Assembly: GCA_016713325.1 (NCBI GenBank)
Contig: JADJPJ010000002.1
Coordinates: 620,001 to 684,000, forward strand
Reading direction: 5' to 3'
Length of the DNA: 64,000 nucleotides
Source of the DNA: Candidatus Flexifilum affinis
Lineage (GTDB): Bacteria > Chloroflexota > Anaerolineae > Aggregatilineales > Phototrophicaceae
Under the pieces are notes generated by a model. That model was not told the DNA's origin, ran no database searches, and saw only the letters and a program-made list of their open reading frames with translations. Both the position numbers and the translations under genes were made by a program. Shown one piece after another: positions 7,875-14,902 of this stretch; position 1 is the first letter of the stretch, and each line of letters opens with the position of its first letter.

Positions 7875-9383
7875 CTACAGCGAATACAGTTCGCCGTACT
7901 TGTTCTTCAGATAGCGGATCAGCGGCGCGACCTGGAGCGAGGCGCCGGTGACACGTTCGATCAACTCGTTGGCGGTGTACTTGCTGCCCGGCTTGTGGAT
8001 GTTGTCGCGCGACCACTGGAGCAGCGTGTCGAACTTGCCCTGGCCGATTTCGGTCTCGATTTCAGGGTGCGCCTGCAGCGCCGCCTCGTAGAACTGCGCA
8101 CTGATCAGGTTGCCGATGGTGTAGCCCTGGAAGGCGCCGCCGACAAACCCGCCGTACCAGTGGACATCCTGGAGGATGCCGTCCTTGTCGTCGGGCGGGG
8201 TGATGCCGAGGTCGCGGGTGTAGCGGGCACGCCACTCCTCGGGCAGATCGGCGACCGACACCGTGCCTTCGAGCAGGTCCAACTCCAGACCGAAGCGGAT
8301 CATGACATGCAGGTTGTAGGTCACTTCGTCGGCATCGACGCGGATCAGCGAGCGCTCGACCTTGTTGATGGCGCGGTAGAAGGAATCGAGTGACACGCTG
8401 CCGAGCTGTTCCGGGAAGGTCTGCTGAAGCTTCGGATAGTAGTGAGTCCAGAAGGCGCGGCTGCGTCCGACGAGATTCTCCCAGGTGCGCGACTGGCTCT
8501 CGTGCACGCCGGCAGAGGTGCCGCCGCCCAGCGGCGATCCGTCGTAGGCGACATCGATTCCCTGCTCATAGAGGGCGTGGCCGGCTTCGTGCAGAGTGCT
8601 GAAGAGGGCGTCGGTCAGGAAATGCTCGTCGACGCGGGTGGTGATACGAATGTCGCCGGCGCTGAAGCGGGTCATGAATGGATGGTGCGTCAGATCCTGC
8701 CGTCCCCGGTTGAAATCATAACCATAGTCCTTGATGACTGCCGCGCCAAACTCCAACTGCTTGTCCTGGGGGAAGTACTGCTTCAGAAAGCTGTTGTCGG
8801 CCGGCGGCTGCGAAGTGATCGCCTGGACGATCGGCACCAGTTCGGCGCGCAGGGCCTCAAAGAGCGTCCGCACGGTCTCGGCTGACATGCCGTAATCCGC
8901 GAAATTGATCAGCGGGTCGCCGATATGCTCATGCGGGAAGAATTCGGAGAACTTCCGGCTGTAGTCCACGGATTTCGATAGGGCATCACGCACCATCCCG
9001 AAATCGTTGGCCGGTCGCGCGCGTGTCCAGGTGTCAAAGAGATTGCCGCTGTGTTCCATGAATTCGCCCAGGAACGCCGACGGCACCTTGACCTGTCGTT
9101 CGTAGTCGCGGCGGGTGACGCGAAGCAGCGCCGCATCGTCGTGATCGTAGGGAAGGCCCTCACGGTAAGGTTCCAGCTCATCGAGCAGCCGACCGATCTC
9201 CGGCGACGTGAAGCGCTCGTGAGCCAACCGGCCGATCAGGGCGGTCTGGCGGCTGCGAGCGGGTCCGCCGCCGGGCGGCATGTACGTCGACTGATCCCAG
9301 CCCAGCACGCTGCTTGCACCAGAGAGATCGCTGACTTCGAGAAGACGTCCCTTGAGTTCTGCCATCTTCGCTTCGGCGGTCAT
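7875..9383 (-). CDS. M32 family metallocarboxypeptidase (thermostable carboxypeptidase 1 type)
   Basis: At 502 residues it has the normal length for family M32. The zinc motif HEAGH is at residues 265-269, within 'TLHEAGHALYEQG', and the family-specific 'DEVTYNLHVMIRFGLE' and 'GYTIGNLISAQFYEAA' blocks follow in order. These cytoplasmic enzymes remove C-terminal residues with broad specificity (not after Pro) and help recycle peptides. It is monocistronic, with a strong terminator downstream. On the minus strand a TATAAT box lies at 9432-9427, about 45 bases before the ATG, in the 112-base space shared with the divergent alkyltransferase-like gene. The call is secure. Confidence 0.93.
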   Translation of the reverse strand: MTAEAKMAELKGRLLEVSDLSGASSVLGWDQSTYMPPGGGPARSRQTALIGRLAHERFTSPEIGRLLDELEPYREGLPYDHDDAALLRVTRRDYERQVKVPSAFLGEFMEHSGNLFDTWTRARPANDFGMVRDALSKSVDYSRKFSEFFPHEHIGDPLINFADYGMSAETVRTLFEALRAELVPIVQAITSQPPADNSFLKQYFPQDKQLEFGAAVIKDYGYDFNRGRQDLTHHPFMTRFSAGDIRITTRVDEHFLTDALFSTLHEAGHALYEQGIDVAYDGSPLGGGTSAGVHESQSRTWENLVGRSRAFWTHYYPKLQQTFPEQLGSVSLDSFYRAINKVERSLIRVDADEVTYNLHVMIRFGLELDLLEGTVSVADLPEEWRARYTRDLGITPPDDKDGILQDVHWYGGFVGGAFQGYTIGNLISAQFYEAALQAHPEIETEIGQGKFDTLLQWSRDNIHKPGSKYTANELIERVTGASLQVAPLIRYLKNKYGELYSL

Positions 9384-9404
9384 CGTGTCACCCTTCGAGT
9401 GTTG

Positions 9405-9434
9405 TTGACCATTTAAGTTCTTTAGAATTATAGA
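9405..9434 (+). promoter_or_regulatory. possible promoter for the alkyltransferase-like gene
   Basis: TTGACC (9405-9410), an 18-base spacer and TATAGA (9429-9434) lie 60 bases before the ATG at 9496. It overlaps a minus-strand TATAAT (9432-9427) for the carboxypeptidase, so the two divergent genes may share this control region. It is a pattern match only. Confidence 0.35.
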
Positions 9435-9495
9435 CGCTTTTTGAGGATTAGACTATACAGGTGTGAGACGAAGGGTGAATAAAGCTAGGTGAAGC

Positions 9496-9951
9496 ATGAT
9501 CCCGATTCCTGAACCCGCCGAGTATTTCCGCACCGTGTGGGAGATTGTGCGCCAGGTTCCCACCGGACAGGTGACCACCTTCAAACAGATCGCGGAGATG
9601 ATCCCCCCGCCGGCTGGTATCGAGGAGGACGACTACGTCAAAGTGGGTCCGCGCTGGGTGGGGGACGCCCTCAATGCCGTTTCGATCCCGGACGAGCCGA
9701 CGGTGCCGTGGCACCGGGTGATCAACAGCCGAGGCTCGATCAGCCTGCCGGAGTTGAGCGAGGGTGCGGCGCTCCAGCGCGGCCGGTTGATTGCCGAAGG
9801 CGTCGAATTTGATGCGAAGGAGCGGGTCGACTTCGGACGCTATGGCTGGGAAGGTCCGGAGAACGCCTGGATCGAGGCGAACGGTCTGCGGCCTGCTCGT
9901 TCGCTGCGCAAGAACGTCGACCAGGGCCCCCAGCAGCTCAGTCTGTTCTGA
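9496..9951 (+). CDS. alkyltransferase-like (ATL) DNA-damage binding protein, MGMT family without catalytic Cys
   Basis: This 151-residue protein carries the DNA-binding domain of O6-alkylguanine-DNA alkyltransferases: 'VPTGQVTTFKQIAEMI' (winged helix), a 'VGDALNA' helix with the arginine-finger position altered, and the active-site region 'VPWHRVINSRGSI'. In true MGMT/Ogt this site is PCHRV. Here Trp replaces the methyl-accepting Cys, which is the hallmark of ATL proteins. ATLs flip and bind O6-alkylguanine and hand the lesion to nucleotide excision repair (UvrA) rather than repairing it directly. About 45 extra residues follow the domain. The ATG at 9496 is the first in frame. No Ada domain or repair genes are adjacent. 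Confidence 0.85.
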   Translation: MIPIPEPAEYFRTVWEIVRQVPTGQVTTFKQIAEMIPPPAGIEEDDYVKVGPRWVGDALNAVSIPDEPTVPWHRVINSRGSISLPELSEGAALQRGRLIAEGVEFDAKERVDFGRYGWEGPENAWIEANGLRPARSLRKNVDQGPQQLSLF

Positions 9952-9972
9952 ACTAAACCTCCTGCCGGTCTT

Positions 9973-10649
9973 CTAGGGAAGGCCGGCTTTCTCCTTCAAC
10001 CCGCCAATGTCGAGGATGCGGATCTCGTGGCGCTCCACGCGGATCAGATTCTCTTTTGCCAGGCTGCGCAGCGCGCGATGGAGCACGTCCGGAACGGTGC
10101 CGAGCCGGTTTGCCAGTTCCGCCTGTGTGGCCCAGCGGGGGCGCTGCAACTGATCGGCAGACGATTCCTCGATTAAATAACGAGCGAGTCGAGATTCGAT
10201 GCTGCGCAGAGACAGATCCTCGACCATTCGGATGAGCTGCTGCACACGCGCCGCCAATCGCTGGATGATCACTCGCCCAAGTTCAGGATGTTGTTCGATC
10301 AGTCGCAGGATCACCTGTTGCGGGATTGCCACTACAACCGACGGTTCAAGCGCGACGACTGTCGCCGGGTTGGCTGCCTCGATCAGCACGCCGATCGCGT
10401 TGAAGGCTTCGCCTGGTCCGAGGAACTGTAGAACCTGCTCCCTTCCCTCGGGCGAAGTCTTGATCGCTTTCAGCCAGCCCGAGTCGACGACATACAGGGC
10501 AACATCCCCTTCTCCTTCCAAAAAGACAACCTGCCCGGCGGCGTATTCGAGCCGGTGCGCCTGTTTGGCGATGATTTCGACGAGCGCCGGATCAAGATTG
10601 GCCAGGTAGGGGACCTTGAAAGTACATGCTTGGTGTCTTCGCTGGTCAT
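9973..10649 (-). pseudogene. Crp/Fnr-family transcriptional regulator, frameshifted near its N-terminus
   Basis: From 10613 down to 9973 the minus strand encodes a cyclic-nucleotide-binding domain ('FLGPGEAFNAIGVL' near the middle) and a C-terminal winged helix ('ATQAELANRLGTVPDVLHRALRSLAKENLIRVE'). This frame has no start codon: an in-frame TAA lies about 60 bases upstream. The natural N-terminus, 'MTSEDTKHVLS', is in another frame beginning at the ATG 10649 (or MRPRTS at 10697). Adding one base in the CTTTCAAGG run near 10613-10622 would join the two as '..LSKVPYLANLDP'. No Cys cluster typical of FNR is seen. It is divergent from the ferredoxin-cupin operon and is its likely regulator. It is either a real lesion or a sequencing error. 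TTG at 10521 could yield a truncated product. Confidence 0.75.
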
Positions 10650-10819
10650 ATCGGCAAAGTCTTCCTTATCGTTCGCCAGGCTCGTTCGCGGTCTCATTGC
10701 TTCGTCCTGATTGTCGGCCAGATCGATCTCAGTGACAACCTTCTCACTGAAGTCGACAAAAGTCGAAGACGCCTTTCGCGATTCTCCTTAGACTCAACCG
10801 CATAGGCAGGTGAGCAGCT

Positions 10820-11368
10820 ATGGCGAAGCGAGAAGGAATGGAAAACCCGGCGCCGCGCATCGATCTCGAACGCTGCAATGGGTGCGGACGGTGCATTCTT
10901 GTCTGCGAGCAGGGCGTACTGGCGATCGTGGCTGAGCGTGCGCAGGTTGTGAATCCCGACGCCTGCACGTATGAGATGCACTGCGAGCGCGCATGCCCGG
11001 CCACCGCCATCAGTCATCTGTTTCTGGTCATCATCGAATCTCCAAAGGAGCAGCCGTTGTCGTTACCAACATTCATTTCCGACTGGCGTGAGAAAGTCGT
11101 CTTCGGCTCTGAAGGACCACAGCCGCAGATTCTGGTAGAAAACGAGCGCATGAAAGCCGTCCTGGTGGGGCTTGATGCCGGGCAGCGCGTCCCCCTTCAT
11201 CCGGCGCCGCAAGGGGTGTTTCACTTCGTTGATGGAAGCGGTTGGATGACCGTTGAAGACGTTCGCCACCCGGTACACGCGGGCACAATCGTGATCGTGC
11301 CGGAGGGGGCGAAGCGGGGTATCGAGGCAGATGAACGTTTGGTATTTATCGCCGTTCGCGTGATGTAA
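10820..11368 (+). CDS. ferredoxin-cupin fusion protein
   Basis: This 182-residue protein joins two modules. Residues 12-65 are a bacterial 4Fe-4S ferredoxin domain: the first cluster motif 'CNGCGRCILVC' is complete, but the second reads 'CTYEMHCERACP', so the position normally held by the second Cys is Glu. This could give a 3Fe-4S or a Glu-ligated cluster. Residues 85-182 are a single cupin barrel ('GLDAGQRVPLHPAPQGVFHFVDG' region, then 'VHAGTIVIVPEGAKRGI'), with only part of the usual His/Glu metal set. It opens an operon with two membrane proteins, divergent from a Crp/Fnr regulator, which suggests a redox-sensing or electron-delivery role. I know of no assigned function for this architecture. 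Confidence 0.8.
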   Translation: MAKREGMENPAPRIDLERCNGCGRCILVCEQGVLAIVAERAQVVNPDACTYEMHCERACPATAISHLFLVIIESPKEQPLSLPTFISDWREKVVFGSEGPQPQILVENERMKAVLVGLDAGQRVPLHPAPQGVFHFVDGSGWMTVEDVRHPVHAGTIVIVPEGAKRGIEADERLVFIAVRVM

Positions 11369-11409
11369 GTGGGCCTCATGAATTGCTTCTACTCGCCAGG
11401 ACAAACGCA

Positions 11410-11694
11410 ATGAAAACTCTCAACCATTGGTCGCGGAAGATTCATCGTTGGCTCTCCATCCCATTGGCCCTGACCATCATCACCATGACGCTCGGGCGCG
11501 AAACGTCACTGGCGCTGGTCGTGCAGCGAATTCAGCCGCCGCTCATGCTGATCATTGCCCTGACCGGCATCTATCTATATCTCTTGCCCTATATCGCCCG
11601 ACAGCGGCGGGCACGCCAAGGAGCGACCGGAACGAAACAGGTTGTGACGCGCCATCTGCGTGACGGCACGCTCAAGTCGACTGAGGTGAAATAG
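11410..11694 (+). CDS. small two-TM membrane protein, PepSY-TM-like
   Basis: This 94-residue protein begins 'MKTLNHWSRKIHRWLSIPLAL', which resembles the first helix of PepSY-associated transmembrane proteins (motif IHRWLxIPL). It has one further hydrophobic segment ('PPLMLIIALTGIYLYLLPYIA') and a basic tail. The ATG at 11410 is preceded by AGGAC; the frame is open a little further upstream. It lies 41 bases after the ferredoxin-cupin gene and one base before the next gene, so it belongs to the same operon. It is too small to be a full PepSY reductase and may be a cytochrome-like or accessory subunit. Confidence 0.65.
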   Translation: MKTLNHWSRKIHRWLSIPLALTIITMTLGRETSLALVVQRIQPPLMLIIALTGIYLYLLPYIARQRRARQGATGTKQVVTRHLRDGTLKSTEVK

Positions 11695-11695
11695 A

Positions 11696-12922
11696 ATGCC
11701 CAATCCATACCTGATAGTGGCTTTTCTTCACGTTGCGTTGGCGGTGCTGGGCGCGTTGGATGCTTCGCTTATCCATCTCGATCTGCTGCCGATCCATGGT
11801 GGGCTTCGCTGGATGCGCGTTCACTTCATCACACTTGGCGCGCTGACAGAGATTGTCTTCGGCGTGTTTCCGCTGCTGGTGGCCGCCAGAACGGGTATCC
11901 CGCGGCCCAAGATCCGCTGGGACATCTGGCTGACTCTCAACCTCGGGCTGCTTATCCTGATGATCGGCATTCCGCCGGCGCATGGCGTGTTCATCACCAC
12001 GGGTGGCGTCCTGGTCTTCATCGCGGCCACTTTGCTGCTGCGACAGCTGTGGAAGATGCGCCCCGCTCAGAGCGCCCTACGACACTCGGACGGGTCAAAG
12101 TTCTACATGATGGGCATCGCTTACCTGCTGCTGGGCATCATTGTCGGTACCGGGTTATGGCAAGGATGGAGCGTATGGCTTCAGATCAAGACACCGCTTG
12201 AGGTTCACATCCATGCCAACAACTGGGGATTCATGTCTCTGGTTTTTGCCGGTCTGCTGGTGGATCTCTATCCGGCCTTCGCTGGTCGGCCGCTGGCATC
12301 AGGCCGCAAGGTGCGAACGCTGTTCTGGCTGATGACGTTGGGCGCTCTGTGATTGGTGCTGGGACGCTGGTTTGGGACGAATCTATTCGCAGTCCCCGGT
12401 CTGCTCCTGCATCTCACCGGAACGCTCTGGTTGCTGTTCAGCATCATCAAGCCCCTTATCGTTGATCCCCGGCCGCTGACGCCGGGAATGCTGCACCTCA
12501 TCACGTCCTATGTATGGATACTGGCGCCGGTATTGGTTGCACCGCTGATTATTCTGGAAGTACCCGGATTTCCGGGCGCCGGTATCGAGCAGAACGCACC
12601 TCAGGCCTTGATCTACGGCTGGGTTCTCCAGTTTGGCTACGCGATGATGCCACTATTGTTTCGCCGCATGCTCACGCCGCAAGACCCCCAACGACTCGGC
12701 GGAAACTGGTTCAGTCTGCTGACGGTTCACCTGGGCAGTATTTTGCTCTGGGCTGGCATATTCCTCAGCGAGGCACAACCCACCCTGCACGGCCTGGCCT
12801 ACGCGCTCTGGGGGGTGTCTTTGCTGCCGATCGCCTACGAACTCTGGCAGATCGTGCAGGGTGGGCTAACTCGCCTTCACGAAGCCGATGGGTCTGAGGT
12901 GGTACAGGACGGCCAGATCTGA
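11696..12922 (+). pseudogene. polytopic membrane protein (NnrS / haem-copper oxidase subunit I-like) with in-frame TGA
   Basis: Two consecutive open stretches in the same frame (11696-12352 and 12353-12922) make one protein of 408 residues interrupted by TGA at 12350-12352, between 'FWLMTLGAL' and 'LVLGRWFGTN'. About twelve hydrophobic segments are visible over the whole length. Conserved His residues appear in helix contexts: 'HGGLRWMRVHFITLGAL' and 'VHIHANNWGFMSLVFAGLL', as in membrane haem/copper proteins of the NnrS and short haem-copper oxidase groups. It is the last gene of the ferredoxin-cupin operon. The stop could be a point mutation (from CGA, GGA or TGG), a sequencing error or, least likely, a recoded codon. 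GTG or TTG right after the stop might permit reinitiation. Confidence 0.65.
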
Positions 12923-13134
12923 AGATGGAAGATCGGTATTGCGACGAGAGACCCAAAAGGAAAGTTCGCCTGGAATCTTCCGCGATCTGACGTGCAGAAA
13001 TTACTAATGGTGAAGGGCGTGCCGGGATCAACGGATATCGTTGATGTAGTCGTTCAGCAGGTGCCAGCATGTCTAGCGGCGCCTGCTGAACTCTCAATCC
13101 AGGTTGTCTCTTCAGGCAGCGTCGCTGGTCCTGC

Positions 13135-13722
13135 CTAAGCTCCGCTCTGCGAAGCCCGTTCGGATGGCAGCTCGACATGCGCGTCGATGTAGGAGAGTGC
13201 ATCGAACGCGTCCGCTGCCAGATAGAAAATCTCGGAGACAGGGCGGCGCAGGAAGCGTTCCTCATTCATCTTGTCCAGCAGCGCCTGGAGCGGATCGTAG
13301 AACCCACAGGTGTTGATCAGGACCAGAGGATGTTTGGCGATGTTGAGGGACCGGAGAGTCATGATCTCGAAGACCTCTTCCAGTGTGCCGATGCCGCCGG
13401 GCAGGGCGATGAAGGCGTCGGCGCGCTGATACATGCCGGCCTTGCGCTCACGCATGTCGGTGGTGATGATCATTTCGTCGGCATCGTGGAACACGAATTC
13501 CTGCGATTTTAGAAACGTCGGCATGATGCCAATGACCCGGCCACCGCCGGCGTGCGTGGCTCGGGCGACCTCTCCCATCAGCCCGTAGCTCCCGCCGCCG
13601 TAGACCAGGGTGTCGCCGCGCTCGGCCATCAACCGACCGAGGACTGCCGCGGCCTCATGGTAAACGGGCGCGAGGTCGCGGCTGGCAGAACAATAGACAC
13701 AGATATGCTTCGGAGTAGACAC
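13135..13722 (-). CDS. LOG family protein (cytokinin riboside 5'-monophosphate phosphoribohydrolase type)
   Basis: This 195-residue protein has the Rossmann-like fold and both signatures of the TIGR00730/LOG family: 'YGGGSYGLMGEVA' near residue 41 and the nucleotide-binding 'PGGIGTLEEVFEIMT' near residue 109, with the conserved Glu pair. Family members hydrolyse the N-glycosidic bond of nucleoside 5'-monophosphates. Cytokinin activation is known in plants and some bacteria, while AMP or other nucleotides are the likely bacterial substrates. It lies 25 bases upstream of the sugar nucleotidyltransferase gene's 3' end on the same strand. The assignment to family is secure and the substrate is not. 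Confidence 0.88.
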   Translation of the reverse strand: MSTPKHICVYCSASRDLAPVYHEAAAVLGRLMAERGDTLVYGGGSYGLMGEVARATHAGGGRVIGIMPTFLKSQEFVFHDADEMIITTDMRERKAGMYQRADAFIALPGGIGTLEEVFEIMTLRSLNIAKHPLVLINTCGFYDPLQALLDKMNEERFLRRPVSEIFYLAADAFDALSYIDAHVELPSERASQSGA

Positions 13723-13747
13723 CAGGGTTTGTACAGCCTTCTGCCGA

Positions 13748-14822
13748 CTAGAGCCGAACGTAGCTGTTCTCGGCCAGAATCAGACGATGAGCGGATGGCA
13801 CGAAGTTGGATGACTCGACCTGCGAGTTGTCGGCGATCAGGCTGGAGTCGATTCGCCCCGGAATGTTGAGAATCTTGCAGTTCTGCATGACGATGCTGGC
13901 ATCGATCTCGCTGTTCTCGACCGTGACGTTGTCGCCCAGCGACGTGTACGGGCCGATGTAGCTGTTGCGCACCGTGACATTGTTGCCGATGATCACGGGG
14001 CCGCGCACCACGCTGTCAATGATCTGACTGCCTTCGCCCATCAGCACGCGCGAGGAAATATCGCACTTGCCGACCACCTGCTGCGCGCTGTCAGGCGCGG
14101 GGGTGAAGGGCAGATCGCCAAGGACGAGCTGGTTGCCCTGAATGATCGCGTCGGGCTTTCCGGCGTCGATCCACCAGCCCTTGAGCTGGTGCGGATGGAC
14201 CTCACCCCTGGCCTTGATGACTTCCCTGAATCGCGTCGGTAATCTCGTACTCGTTGCGCCAGGAGGGCTTGATTCGGCTGATGGCGTCGAAAATCGAGGG
14301 TTTGAAGAGGTAGGCGCCGGAGATCGCCAGGTTGGACGGCGGATTTTTTGGTTTCTCAATCACCTCGATGATTCGACCGTCCTCGATTCGCGCGATGCCG
14401 AAGCGAGTCGGATCGGCGACTTCGATCAGTGCAATTGCCACCTCGGCGCTGGACTGCGGAAAACCACGGATGAGCTGCTCCATCTTGTCCTGGAAGATGT
14501 TGTCACCTAGCAGGACGCAGAATGGCTCGTCGCCGACAAAGTCGTGCGTCAGGTTGATGGCATGAGCCAGGCCCAACTGCTCGCGCTGGACGATGTAATC
14601 CAGGTGAACGCCCAGAGAAGCGCCATTGCCAAGCTGGGTGCGAATCGGGGAGTCGAGATCGTTGACAACGATCCCAATCTCGGAAACACCGGCATTCTTC
14701 AAGACATGGATCGCATAAGCGATGAGCGGCTGGTTCGCCACCGGAACGAGCGGCTTCGGCATGGTGAGCGTGACCGGGCGTAGGCGTGTACCCTGACCAG
14801 CGGCAAGGATTACAGCTTTCAT
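13748..14822 (-). pseudogene. glucose-1-phosphate thymidylyltransferase, long RmlA type, frameshifted
   Basis: The N-terminal part, from the ATG at 14822, has the nucleotidyltransferase signature 'AAGQGTRLRPVTLTMPKPL' and runs to '..NEYEITDAIQ'. The remainder ('EVIKARGEVHPHQLKGWWIDAGKPDAI..', then a left-handed beta-helix with 'IGNNVTVRNSYIGPYTSLGD') is in a different frame. Removing one C from CCC at 14224-14226 (plus strand) restores a continuous protein of about 357 residues, the size of long RmlA enzymes. These convert glucose-1-phosphate and dTTP to dTDP-glucose for rhamnose-type sugars. No rmlBCD genes lie in the window. A sequencing error in the homopolymer is the simplest explanation, so the gene may be functional. 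Confidence 0.8.
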
Positions 14823-14902
14823 GGATCGCTTATCCTTGGATGTACCCTCAAGATAAAACATGTGTGCCGATGGTACTCAATTCGGCACACACAAACAAGC
14901 AT

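Noticed and set aside
12350-12352. Selenocysteine at the in-frame TGA
   Set aside because: No SECIS-like stem was evident after it, no selenoprotein family fits, and point mutation or sequencing error explains it more simply.
12923-13134. Open stretch 'IGIATRDPKGKFAWNLP..' between the membrane gene and the LOG gene
   Set aside because: It has no start codon except an internal ATG at 13007 that leaves 43 residues, and no ribosome site or recognised motif.
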